Assembly: GCA_030041515.1 (NCBI GenBank)
Contig: JASHNS010000030.1
Location: forward strand, 1-64,000
Source of the DNA: Acidobacteriaceae bacterium
GTDB lineage: Bacteria > Acidobacteriota > Terriglobia > Terriglobales > Acidobacteriaceae
Reading direction: 5' to 3'
Length of the DNA stretch: 64,000 nucleotides
Shown here: positions 16,431 to 25,470 of the stretch, piece by piece
How the letters are laid out: every line of letters starts with the position of its first letter
Position numbering within the stretch: the first letter of the stretch is position 1
Notes under the pieces: generated by a model
Databases searched by the model: none
The model's input: the letters and a program-made list of their open reading frames with translations, nothing else
What the model was told of the DNA's origin: nothing
Made by a program: the position numbers and the translations under genes

Positions 16431-17879
16431 TTGATTGCTGCTCGGCGGCACCGCTCCCGCATGGGCCTCGCTGTGTTTCTGGCCCTCCCTTGCCTGCTTC
16501 CGTTCCTGACGGCTGGCGCTCAATCCAAAACTGCTCCCCCCACGGATGTGCATCAGCTTCAGCAGCAGGTCGCAACCCTGACGGGGCGGATCGACTCCAC
16601 AGGTTACCTCGTGACCGGCGTGCTGCTGTTCTTCATGGCCTCAGCCTGCCTGGGCCTGTGGTGGAATGCCCGAACTTTTCGCGCTTTTCGCAGTGTTGGT
16701 CTGTATCTACTCACGGTTGCCGCAATTTTCTTCGTTATCTATCTCAACGAGCCGAACTCGTGGCAAATCACGTTACTGATCCTGACCTCATGGCTGATGC
16801 CCGAGATGGCCGCCGATGCGCTCGGCGTCGCGAAGCGCCGATGGATCTGGATCAATCGAATTCCCTGCGCTGCCGCGCTGCTGGCTGCCTGGTCTCCGTT
16901 CCTGGAGCTGGGTTATCGCGTCACAGTCGACCTGTCAGAGCTGTTCGTCCTTGTACTTGTCGTCATCGGCTTCCGGCGCAGAGACGCCCGTACCCGTCTG
17001 ATCGCGTCTGCGCTGGCCTTCCTCTGGTTTTTCCGTGCGCCTCTGGATCCCTGGGTGCGCCGCTTTGTTCCCATCGGCTTCCGCATTGGCGGATGGCATT
17101 GGAACTTCGGGCCGGTCGCCATGGTTCTCTTCGGGGCTGTAGCGATTGCTGTGTTCGTCCGTGAATTGATCGAAGACCAGCGAGAAAAGGAGCGCCTTGC
17201 CGGGGAACTGGAGGCCGGCCGCGCCATGCAGCAAGTACTCCTCGGCGCGGAACTGCCGGCCATTCCGGGGCTCTGCATCGAGTCGCTCTACAAGCCCGCG
17301 AGCGAGGTTGGTGGCGATTTCTTCCAGGTGCTGCCTGCGCCGGACGGTGGCGGGCTGATCGTGATCGGCGATGTCAGCGGCAAAGGTCTGCGCGCCGCCA
17401 TGACGGTCTCCACCATCCTCGGAGCGCTGCGCGCGCTGCCCGCCGCTTCGCCTGCCGAGTTATTGCGCACGCTCAACCATGCGCTGGCCGGGCGGCTGGA
17501 GGGTGGTCTCGTCACCTGTTGCATCGCGCACGTCTCTCCTCGGGGAGTCCTGACGACAGCGAATGCGGGACACCTCGCTCCTTACCGCAACGGCGAAGAG
17601 GTTTCGATGGAATCCGGCTTGCCCCTGGGCGTAACGTCCGATGTCAGGTATGTTGAATCGGCGCTCTCGCTTGCTGCCGGTGAGACGCTCACTTTTCTTT
17701 CAGACGGCGTAGTCGAAGCCCGTAATGGCCGCGGCGAGTTGTTTGGATTCGACCGCACCCGCCAGATCAGCACCCAATCCGCCGAACAGATCGCCGCCGC
17801 CGCACAGTCCTTCGGCCAGCAGGACGACATCACCGTCCTCACCCTCACTTTCGCCCCGGCAGAGCTGGCCCATGCGTAA
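16431..17879 (+). CDS. Membrane SpoIIE/PP2C phosphatase, array gene 1
   Basis: A 482-residue protein: signal or first helix, a short region with QLQQQVATLTGRID, about seven membrane helices to residue 240, then a short helical linker and a SpoIIE-type PP2C domain (about 260-480). Metal-binding and core motifs are intact: EVGGDFFQ, GDVSGKG, LSDGVVEA and QQDDITVL. It lacks the jelly-roll sensor domain of genes 2-7, so it is the simplest member. It probably dephosphorylates a STAS protein, perhaps the one 160 bases upstream. The TTG start at 16431 is preferred because AGGAGG lies ten bases upstream; the ATG at 16461 is the alternative. Its 3' end overlaps the next gene by eight bases. Confidence 0.85.
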   Translation: MIAARRHRSRMGLAVFLALPCLLPFLTAGAQSKTAPPTDVHQLQQQVATLTGRIDSTGYLVTGVLLFFMASACLGLWWNARTFRAFRSVGLYLLTVAAIFFVIYLNEPNSWQITLLILTSWLMPEMAADALGVAKRRWIWINRIPCAAALLAAWSPFLELGYRVTVDLSELFVLVLVVIGFRRRDARTRLIASALAFLWFFRAPLDPWVRRFVPIGFRIGGWHWNFGPVAMVLFGAVAIAVFVRELIEDQREKERLAGELEAGRAMQQVLLGAELPAIPGLCIESLYKPASEVGGDFFQVLPAPDGGGLIVIGDVSGKGLRAAMTVSTILGALRALPAASPAELLRTLNHALAGRLEGGLVTCCIAHVSPRGVLTTANAGHLAPYRNGEEVSMESGLPLGVTSDVRYVESALSLAAGETLTFLSDGVVEARNGRGELFGFDRTRQISTQSAEQIAAAAQSFGQQDDITVLTLTFAPAELAHA

Positions 17880-19764
17880 GCTCGCACTTCTCCTGCTTCT
17901 CGCACTATCGGTCAGCGCGCAATCCGTCCCCGTCTCGGCGTGGCCCAATGGCTCGCAGACTCTCAACTCCGGATGGCGCACACATCCTGGCGACAACCCC
18001 GCCTGGGCCCAGCCAGGCTTCGACGACAGCGCGTGGCCGGTGATTACGCTCGACGCTCCTGACAACTACGCTGGCTGGCGCTGGTACCGCCTGCGTGTGC
18101 AGCTTCCGGCGCGGCACTCGCCGTTAGCCCTGCTGGTCACGGGCGGCGACGGGACGTACGAGGTTTATATCAATGGGAAGCGAATGCCCGAGCCCGTGCT
18201 GAAGCCTCCGCTGCGCGTCACCCTTCCCCGGGGGCAGCTTGTACCCCTGCCAGCCGTCGGGGACGAAGCTGAGATCGCGCTCAGAACCGATGTGCCTCTG
18301 ACTTCGATGTTTGCCGCCGACCGCGGCGCATGGCGGGTTCAAATCGGCCCTCTGCCCGCAATTCAGGACGCGCAGCGCGCACTATTGGGCCAGCGTCTGA
18401 ATGCAACTCTGCCGGGCGTCGCGATCAGCCTCCTCGTCTTTTTCGCGGGAGTTCCGGTTCTCCTTCTGTTCTGGTGGCAGCCGGATCACCGCGAATACCT
18501 CTGGCTGGGGCTCTATCTCGTCGGGGCTTCCACGGAATCCATCGCTTTTATGCTGGCCCAGAGCGGCTTCATTCCCTTTTCCCTGAACTGGTTCTGGGCC
18601 GATGCCACCACGTACCCGATCATGATCGCGCAGATCGAATTCACCTTCAGCTTCGTTGGCACGCGGGTGACGCGAGGCTGGAGACTCTACGAGGCCCTGT
18701 TGCTGGCGCCCGTCATCTTCCTGGAGATTCCGGCGTGGCTGGGCTTCATCAGCCGCGGCGTGATGAATCTGGAAGAAGCGATGCTGACGATCCCCGCTTC
18801 GGTCGGATTGCTCGTTCTTCTGTTGATCTGGTATCGGCGCGGTTACCGCGAGAGCAGCTGGCTGATCTTGCCCAGCCTCCTTCCCATGATCTCTGTCGCG
18901 ATCATCGAACTGGGCATCGCGTCCTCTTACCTGGGATGGCATAGCATCGCCTGGATCGGTGACCCGCTGCGCATCGGCGTGTTCTCGCTGCAGCCCTACA
19001 ACATCGCCGATCTTCTTTTTCTGCTGGCGATCGGCATCGTCATGTTCCTGCGCTTTACTCGGGTCAGCCGTGAGCAGGCACGTGCCGCCGCTGAGCTGGA
19101 AGCTGCCCAGCGTGTCCAGGCTCTGCTGTTGCGGTCCGCGCCCTCGGCGCAACCCGGACTCCGCATCGACTCGGTTTATCGTCCCGCGCAGGAAGTGGGC
19201 GGTGATTTCTTCCATAGCGTACAGATCGACGGCTCGACCCGCGTCGTCGTCGGCGACGTGAGCGGCAAAGGCCTGGGAGCCGCGATGCTGGTATCAGCGC
19301 TCGTTGGCGCGCTCGACAGCATCCGCACTTCCGCCCCCGCTGAGGTGCTTCGTGTCCTCAACGATCTCCTGCTCAGCCGTCAGCAGGGTGGATTCGCCAC
19401 CTGCCTTTGTGCCGAGGTCGCCCCGAATGGAACCCTGACCCTGGCCAATGCCGGCCATTTACCGCCCTACCGCAACGGCCAGGAACTCGCGCTTCCGCCC
19501 GCGTTGCCCCTCGGCATGAGTGCCGATGCCGAATACGCCGAGACCACCCTCCACCTCGCCCCGCACGACACACTTACTTTCCTCTCCGATGGAGTCGTCG
19601 AGGCGCAATCTCCCACCGGGGAACTCTTCGGCTTTGACCGTACCCGCGCGATCAGCGGTCAATCTGCCGAAGAAATCGCACAGACCGCGCAGGCCTTCGG
19701 CCAGCAGGACGACATCACGGTCCTCACTCTCCAGTTCGCTCCCAGCGAGGTCCTCCATGCGTAA
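17872..19764 (+). CDS. 7TM sensor SpoIIE/PP2C phosphatase, array gene 2
   Basis: A 630-residue protein: signal peptide (to about 20), a galactose-binding-like jelly roll with HPGDNPAWAQPGFDDSAW, a 7TM region of the 7TMR-DISM type (about 180-405), a coiled linker EQARAAAELEAAQRVQALLL, and a SpoIIE phosphatase domain. Catalytic motifs are GGDFFHSVQID, VVVGDVSGKGLGAAM, LSDGVVEAQ and QQDDITVL. Its catalytic segment is the most divergent of genes 2-6 (for example GGDFFHSV instead of GGDFYQVL). It starts at an ATG inside the stop region of gene 1. I infer that a periplasmic ligand bound by the jelly roll changes phosphatase activity in the cytoplasm. Confidence 0.87.
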   Translation: MRKLALLLLLALSVSAQSVPVSAWPNGSQTLNSGWRTHPGDNPAWAQPGFDDSAWPVITLDAPDNYAGWRWYRLRVQLPARHSPLALLVTGGDGTYEVYINGKRMPEPVLKPPLRVTLPRGQLVPLPAVGDEAEIALRTDVPLTSMFAADRGAWRVQIGPLPAIQDAQRALLGQRLNATLPGVAISLLVFFAGVPVLLLFWWQPDHREYLWLGLYLVGASTESIAFMLAQSGFIPFSLNWFWADATTYPIMIAQIEFTFSFVGTRVTRGWRLYEALLLAPVIFLEIPAWLGFISRGVMNLEEAMLTIPASVGLLVLLLIWYRRGYRESSWLILPSLLPMISVAIIELGIASSYLGWHSIAWIGDPLRIGVFSLQPYNIADLLFLLAIGIVMFLRFTRVSREQARAAAELEAAQRVQALLLRSAPSAQPGLRIDSVYRPAQEVGGDFFHSVQIDGSTRVVVGDVSGKGLGAAMLVSALVGALDSIRTSAPAEVLRVLNDLLLSRQQGGFATCLCAEVAPNGTLTLANAGHLPPYRNGQELALPPALPLGMSADAEYAETTLHLAPHDTLTFLSDGVVEAQSPTGELFGFDRTRAISGQSAEEIAQTAQAFGQQDDITVLTLQFAPSEVLHA

Positions 19765-21664
19765 GTCTGCGCTGTTCTTCCTGTTGATCGCGGGTCTTGT
19801 CCCGCCCCGGCCCCTGCTTGCCCAGGCCGTGCTGGCATCCCAACCGGTCATCCGCTACCATTACGGCGACAATCCCGCCTGGGCGGCTCCGTCTTTCGAC
19901 GACAGCTCCTGGGCGGTTGCTGTCAACAGCGAGATTCCCGGGCCACGGTTCCACTCCGACGGCTATCTCTGGATCCGCGCCCGCATCCATGTCCCTTCGG
20001 GGCTTGCAGGGCCCCTCGGCGTTCAGACTCAGGGAGCCATGCAGGATACCGGAGTCGAACAGGTTTTCGTCAACGGCGTCCCCGCTGGTCAGTATGGGAG
20101 GTTTCCTCCCCATGGGGAGACGCGCCTTGCACCACGCATGCTCACCTTCGCCCTTTCCGCGGGCACGGCCCAGCCAGGGACGATGGCGCTGGTCGCGGTG
20201 CGTGTGTGGTCGTCGCCCATCAGCCGGGTCACCGCCAGCCCGATCCGTTGCGCCTTCGCAATCGATCGCCTGCCCGTCCTTGACACGGCTGCCCGATCCG
20301 ACCTCGCCACGGCGTTTCTGGCGACGCTGCCTCCGATTATTCCCAGCGCCCTGCTGCTGCTTCTGGGCATCGCCCTGCTGGTGATCTTCGGCCGTTCTGC
20401 CAGCCCTGAGCTCCGGCTCAACGCGCTCTGGCTCATTGCCTTGCCGCTCTTTCTGATTGCGGACAGTCTCGCCACCGCAAAGCTCGTCTCGCCCTACGCA
20501 ACCGCGCGTGAATGGTCGATTCTCTTCATCATCATCCTCATTCCAAGCTTCTGGATCACCGCCCCATTTCTGTGGACCGTCTTCGGCTTCCGCGACAAGC
20601 TCTTCCGCGCATTGGCTCACGCCACCTGGATTGTCTTTGTTGCCGGCCTGCTCCTCACCAACCTTGCTCAACATCCCGCCTCCTGGGCTCCGCCGCTCTA
20701 CTCGATTGCCTGGCATTCTCTCACCCTCTTCAATGTCATCTGCCTGGGCGCCGATCTCTGGGCTCTCTTCGTGGTCCGCCGGAACCGCACCATTGCCGCT
20801 GTCCTGAGTCTGATCAACATCACCTACCTGCTGGATTGGGCTGGATTGCCCCTGACCCTATACATCGGGCCTGTCGCATTTCACAGCCAGCTCGTCGCCT
20901 TCGTCATCGTCGGAGTCACCATCACCGCGATGCTGGTTCACCGCGCCGTCACCGGCTGGCGGACGAGCCAGCATATGCACGCCGAGTTCGCCGCCGCGCG
21001 CGAAGTACAGCGGCGTCTGGTACCCGCTGTTCTTCCGCAAATCGACCGTCTTCGCCTCAGAGCCGCTTACCTCCCCGCCGCCGAGGTTGGCGGCGACTTC
21101 TACCAGGTCTTGCCGCAAAGCGATGGTTCCGCGCTCATCGTCGTCGGCGACGTCAGCGGTAAAGGTCTCAAAGCCGCCATGACCGGTACGCTGGTGCTCG
21201 GCGCACTGCACTCGCTGGCCCAGGAAAATCTCTCTCCTGTGCAGATCCTGTCCCGCCTCAACGCCCAACTCGTCGCTTCCTCCGACGGCAGCTTCGTCAC
21301 CTGCCTGTGCGCACGCATCGCTCCCGACGGCACCCTCACTCTCGCCAACGCCGGCCATCTCCCGCCCTACCGCAACGGCGAAGAAATCCCTCTCGAATCC
21401 GCGCTGCCTCTCGGTATCGCGCCACACACCGCCTCGTCCGAATCCATCGTCCAGCTCGCAGCGGGCGACACGCTCACTTTTCTCTCCGACGGTGTCGTTG
21501 AAGCGCAGTCCGCCTCGGGCGAGCTCTTCGGTTTCGATCGCACGAGTGCTATCGCCATGCGGTCTGCTGAGGAGATCGCCCGCGCCGCACAGGCCTTCGG
21601 CCAGCAGGACGACATCACTGTCCTCACCCTCACCTTCGCTCCCGCCGAGGTACTCCGTGCGTAA
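19757..21664 (+). CDS. 7TM sensor SpoIIE/PP2C phosphatase, array gene 3
   Basis: A 635-residue paralogue: signal peptide ending near LLAQ, jelly roll with YHYGDNPAWAAPSFDDSSW, VEQVFVNGVPAGQYG, a 7TM block (about 195-400), and a catalytic domain with EVGGDFYQVLPQSDG, VVGDVSGKGLKAAMTG, LSDGVVEAQ and QQDDITVL. At the DNA level its catalytic segment around 21090-21190 is almost identical to that of gene 5 around 24885-24985, including the same PQSD stretch. That indicates recent duplication or gene conversion. It begins with an 8-base overlap and ends with GTGCGTAA, giving the next gene a GTG start. Confidence 0.88.
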   Translation: MRKSALFFLLIAGLVPPRPLLAQAVLASQPVIRYHYGDNPAWAAPSFDDSSWAVAVNSEIPGPRFHSDGYLWIRARIHVPSGLAGPLGVQTQGAMQDTGVEQVFVNGVPAGQYGRFPPHGETRLAPRMLTFALSAGTAQPGTMALVAVRVWSSPISRVTASPIRCAFAIDRLPVLDTAARSDLATAFLATLPPIIPSALLLLLGIALLVIFGRSASPELRLNALWLIALPLFLIADSLATAKLVSPYATAREWSILFIIILIPSFWITAPFLWTVFGFRDKLFRALAHATWIVFVAGLLLTNLAQHPASWAPPLYSIAWHSLTLFNVICLGADLWALFVVRRNRTIAAVLSLINITYLLDWAGLPLTLYIGPVAFHSQLVAFVIVGVTITAMLVHRAVTGWRTSQHMHAEFAAAREVQRRLVPAVLPQIDRLRLRAAYLPAAEVGGDFYQVLPQSDGSALIVVGDVSGKGLKAAMTGTLVLGALHSLAQENLSPVQILSRLNAQLVASSDGSFVTCLCARIAPDGTLTLANAGHLPPYRNGEEIPLESALPLGIAPHTASSESIVQLAAGDTLTFLSDGVVEAQSASGELFGFDRTSAIAMRSAEEIARAAQAFGQQDDITVLTLTFAPAEVLRA

Positions 21665-23576
21665 ACCTGCACCTTTTCTCCTGCTCACCGTGGGGATTTT
21701 CGCGCCGCAGATCCTGCACGCCCAGTCCGCGCCCGAATCTCAATCGGTCATTCGTTACCATTACGGTGACAATCCCGCCTGGTCGGCTCCGAGCTTCGAC
21801 GACAGCTCCTGGCCCGACGCAGCGGACGGTGAGATCCCGGCGCCGCCGTTTTACTCCGACGGGTTTGTCTGGGTCCGTGTGCACTTGCGTGCGCCTGCGG
21901 AGGCGGGGGGAACGCTTGGACTCCGCCAAAAGTACCCGGAGAACGCTCCCAGCGCCGAGGAGCTCTACGTCAACGGCGTGATGATTGGACAGAGCGGCGG
22001 TACGCCGCCGCGCCCGGTTGCAGAGATCGTGCTGCAGCCGTCTGTCTTTGCACTGCCCACGGGTTTGGTCGGGCGGGGCGGTGTCGCGGTGGTGGCGATG
22101 CGCGGCTGGGAGCAGCCGAGTCACCGGCTTCGGCGGGACGAGTTGCTGTTCGCTCCCGGGGAAAGGCTGTCCTTCGCCGTCGATCGCCTGTCGGTGCTCG
22201 CGACCGCGGCGCAGAACGAACAACTCGTGACGCTGGCGAAGCAATTGCCTATCCTTTTGCCCCAGTTCGTGCTGGTGCTGATCGGGTTTGCTCTGCTCGT
22301 GCTGTGGCGCTGGTGGAAACGCCGCGAGTTGGCGATGTTCGGCATTGTGCTGCTGTCCGGGAACGGCTATCTGCTCTTCATGCTCATCAGCCTGGCCGGC
22401 TTCGTGCCTCTGTCTGTCCACCAGTGGTTACTGCTCTGGGCTCTCCCCCAGTTTCTCAGCCCGGCCATGTGGGTCCTCTTCTTCTGGACGGTCATGACCT
22501 TGCCCGACCACTTCTGGAAGCGTACCGCCATCGGCAGTCTCGTCGCGAGTGTCGCTTTCGGCTGCGTGGCGCTGTGGGCCTGCGAACCCAGCCCCCTGGT
22601 TGCCTTTTGTTTCAGGAAGTATGTTTGGGGCTTTCACCTTATGAGCTCCATCTACCTTTGCGCGGTCGCCTGGCAAGTCCTGGCCCGCCGCAACAATCGC
22701 CTCCTGGCCATCGCGATGTGCCCAGCGTCGCTGTTCGATCTGCTTGGCTCCGTGATCCGTCTGCCCCCTGTGCGACTGGGTTTTCTTACCACCTCGTACT
22801 TTGCTATTGGGCTGACTGTTTCCGGCTTCGCTGTGGTCGTTCTGCTGCTCCAGCGCACCTGGCAGGACTGGCAGGAAAGCAACGGCCTGCGCATCGAGTT
22901 CGCCGCCGCGCGCGAGGTCCAGCAGCAGCTCGTGCCCCTCGCTTTGCCCAAAGTGCCGGGGATGCGCTTTGAGGCCGCCTATCTCCCCGCCGCTGAGGTG
23001 GGCGGGGACTTTTACCAGCTTCTCCCCCAACCGGGCGGATCCCATCTGGTTGTCATCGGCGACGTCAGCGGCAAAGGTCTCAAAGCTGCTATGACCGGAT
23101 CCGTCGTTCTTGGCGCGCTCCGATCGCTTTCTCAGGAAGATTTATCGCCGTCGCAGATACTTACTCGCCTCAACGATCAACTCACCGCGTCGTCTGACGG
23201 CGGATTCATCACATGCCTCGCTGCTCGCATCGCCGCCGACGGCACACTCACCCTCGCCAACGCTGGCCATCTCGCGCCCTACCGTAATGGCGAAGAGGTC
23301 CCTCTCGATTCCGGACTGCCCCTGGGCGTTACTGGCGAGACCATCTACCTCGAATCCACTCTCCACCTCGGTCCCGGGGATACGCTCACCTTCCTCTCCG
23401 ATGGCGTCGTAGAAGCGCAGTCCCCTTCAGGCGAGCTCTTCGGTTTCGATCGCACGACCGCCATCAGCACCCAGTCTGCCGAGGAAATCGCGCAGGCCGC
23501 CCAGGCTTTTGGTCCGCAGGATGACATCACCGTGCTCACCCTCCAGTTCGCTCCCGGCGAGGTGATCCATGCGTAA
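21657..23576 (+). CDS. 7TM sensor SpoIIE/PP2C phosphatase, array gene 4 (GTG start)
   Basis: A 639-residue paralogue with signal peptide, jelly roll YHYGDNPAWSAPSFDDSSW and AEELYVNGVMIGQSG, a 7TM region, and a SpoIIE domain with EVGGDFYQLLPQPGG, VIGDVSGKGLKAAMTG, LSDGVVEAQ and a GPQDDITVL variant (Pro in place of the usual Gln). It starts at GTG within GTGCGTAA, the only non-ATG junction inside the array. The translated start VRKPAPFLLL matches the MRK starts of its neighbours, which supports GTG as the true start. A weaker start may lower its dose relative to its neighbours. Confidence 0.87.
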   Translation: MRKPAPFLLLTVGIFAPQILHAQSAPESQSVIRYHYGDNPAWSAPSFDDSSWPDAADGEIPAPPFYSDGFVWVRVHLRAPAEAGGTLGLRQKYPENAPSAEELYVNGVMIGQSGGTPPRPVAEIVLQPSVFALPTGLVGRGGVAVVAMRGWEQPSHRLRRDELLFAPGERLSFAVDRLSVLATAAQNEQLVTLAKQLPILLPQFVLVLIGFALLVLWRWWKRRELAMFGIVLLSGNGYLLFMLISLAGFVPLSVHQWLLLWALPQFLSPAMWVLFFWTVMTLPDHFWKRTAIGSLVASVAFGCVALWACEPSPLVAFCFRKYVWGFHLMSSIYLCAVAWQVLARRNNRLLAIAMCPASLFDLLGSVIRLPPVRLGFLTTSYFAIGLTVSGFAVVVLLLQRTWQDWQESNGLRIEFAAAREVQQQLVPLALPKVPGMRFEAAYLPAAEVGGDFYQLLPQPGGSHLVVIGDVSGKGLKAAMTGSVVLGALRSLSQEDLSPSQILTRLNDQLTASSDGGFITCLAARIAADGTLTLANAGHLAPYRNGEEVPLDSGLPLGVTGETIYLESTLHLGPGDTLTFLSDGVVEAQSPSGELFGFDRTTAISTQSAEEIAQAAQAFGPQDDITVLTLQFAPGEVIHA

Positions 23577-25470
23577 GCCTGCGCTATTCTCCTTCCTCAT
23601 CGCTTGTGCAATCGCGCCTCAGGTTCTGCGCGCTCAACCCGCGCCCGCATCGCAACCAGTCATCCGCTACCACTACGGCGACAATTCCGCCTGGGCCTCG
23701 CCCTCCTTCAATGACGGCGCCTGGCCCGTTGCCGCCAACGGATCCTGGCCGGTTCCAGCCTTTTATTCCGACGGCTTTGTCTGGATCCGTGCCCTGGCGC
23801 CGGTCTCTGCCGCTGCCTCCGGTGACCTGGCGGTTCGCATCACGGGCCTCGCCGAATATTCCGGCCCCGAACAGGTGTTCGTCAACGGCCGCGATGCCGG
23901 CAGCAAAGGCGAATTTCCTCCCCTCGGCACTCCGGTTTACTCAGCGCCCTCGGCTGTCTTCATCCTTCCGCACGGAACTGCGGCGCCAGGATCCATGGCT
24001 CTCGTCGCCGTGCGTTTTTGGTACGTTCCCGCCTGGCGGATCGTCGCCATTCCTTCCCATCTCCGCATCCGGATATCGAATGCCGATACCGCCGAGCTGG
24101 CGCAGCATGCCGCCTTCCTGTCCAATGCGCTCAGTCTGGTCCCCGACCTTGCGCTGAACACGCTCCTGGCTCTCGTCGGCGTCGGGCTCTTCGTCTTCTG
24201 GTTCCGCATCCGAAGGGCCGAGCTGCTCTGGTGCGCGGCGCTGCTCATCTTCTACCCGCTCCTCCAGTGGTTCTGGGACGCGACCCACCCGGACTACTTT
24301 TTTATCCCCTGCCGCGAATACGCGCTGCTCTGGGTTCTCTTCATACTGCCATCCATGGTGACCACGGTCGAGTTCATCTGGACCGTTCACCGACTGCATG
24401 CCCGCGCATGGCGCCGCGCCGCGCATCTCGCCTGGATCGTCTATAACACCGCATTTATCGTGGCGCTGTCGAGCTTCCAGCCCTCCTCTTTCGTGCGTTG
24501 GTCGGCCACGGCGATCTTTGTCTCTGTCCAGGCTTTCAATGCCATTACCCTCGGGGCGAATCTCTGGGTACTTTTCGTTCGCCGCTATAACCGAGCCATT
24601 GCCGCCGCGATGTGCGTCATCCCTCTGGCCTCCGGCATATCCATCTTCGGATGGCAGGCAGACTGGCGCATTGGCACCGTCAGCATCGGTCTCTTCGACG
24701 TCGGCTTTCTGCTTTCGGGCTTCGCCATTGCCGTCATGCTGATCCGGCGTGCTCTCGCCGCCTGGCGCCAGAGCGACCAGCTCCGTGTCGAATTCGCCGC
24801 CGCGCGCGAGGTCCAGCAGCGACTTGTTCCGATCTCGCTTCCGGCCGTCCATCGCTTCCGCCTCGGCGCAGCCTATCTTCCCGCCGCTGAAGTCGGCGGC
24901 GATTTCTACCAGGTCTTGCCGCAAAGCGATGATTCCGCGCTGATCGTCATCGGCGATGTCAGCGGTAAAGGCCTGAAGGCCGCCATGACCGGTATTCTTG
25001 TTCTTGGTGCACTTCGAAACATGGCGCAGGAGAATCTGTCACCATCTCAGATACTCCTTCGGCTGAATTCCCAACTGGCGTCTTCATCGGACGGAGGCTT
25101 CGTCACCTGCCTCTGCGCGGAGATCTCAGCCGACGGCACGCTCACTCTCGCCAACGCAGGCCACCTTGCACCTTACCGCAACGGCGAAGAACTCCCGCTC
25201 GATTCCGCCCTGCCTCTCGGCGTCGCACCCGACACCGATTACACCGACTCCACCCTCCGGCTACAGCCCGGCGACCGGCTCACCTTCCTCTCTGACGGTG
25301 TCGTCGAAGCGCAATCCCCCACTGGCGAACTCTTCGGCTTCGACCGCACTCGTGAGGTCAGCCGACAATCCGCTGAAGAGATCGCCCGTGTGGCACAGTC
25401 CTTCGGCCAGCAGGACGACATCACCGTACTGACGCTTCAATTCGCGCCCGCCGAGGTGATCCATGCGTAG
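23569..25470 (+). CDS. 7TM sensor SpoIIE/PP2C phosphatase, array gene 5
   Basis: A 633-residue paralogue: signal peptide, jelly roll with YHYGDNSAWASPSFNDGAW and PEQVFVNGRDAGSKG, a 7TM block, linker EFAAAREVQQRLVP, and a SpoIIE domain with EVGGDFYQVLPQSDD, VIGDVSGKGLKAAMTG, LSDGVVEAQ and QQDDITVL. The linker E-F-A-A-A-R-E-V-Q is shared with genes 3 and 4, defining a close subgroup. The 8-base overlaps at both ends imply translational coupling. All metal-binding aspartates are kept, so it should be active. Confidence 0.88.
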   Translation: MRKPALFSFLIACAIAPQVLRAQPAPASQPVIRYHYGDNSAWASPSFNDGAWPVAANGSWPVPAFYSDGFVWIRALAPVSAAASGDLAVRITGLAEYSGPEQVFVNGRDAGSKGEFPPLGTPVYSAPSAVFILPHGTAAPGSMALVAVRFWYVPAWRIVAIPSHLRIRISNADTAELAQHAAFLSNALSLVPDLALNTLLALVGVGLFVFWFRIRRAELLWCAALLIFYPLLQWFWDATHPDYFFIPCREYALLWVLFILPSMVTTVEFIWTVHRLHARAWRRAAHLAWIVYNTAFIVALSSFQPSSFVRWSATAIFVSVQAFNAITLGANLWVLFVRRYNRAIAAAMCVIPLASGISIFGWQADWRIGTVSIGLFDVGFLLSGFAIAVMLIRRALAAWRQSDQLRVEFAAAREVQQRLVPISLPAVHRFRLGAAYLPAAEVGGDFYQVLPQSDDSALIVIGDVSGKGLKAAMTGILVLGALRNMAQENLSPSQILLRLNSQLASSSDGGFVTCLCAEISADGTLTLANAGHLAPYRNGEELPLDSALPLGVAPDTDYTDSTLRLQPGDRLTFLSDGVVEAQSPTGELFGFDRTREVSRQSAEEIARVAQSFGQQDDITVLTLQFAPAEVIHA

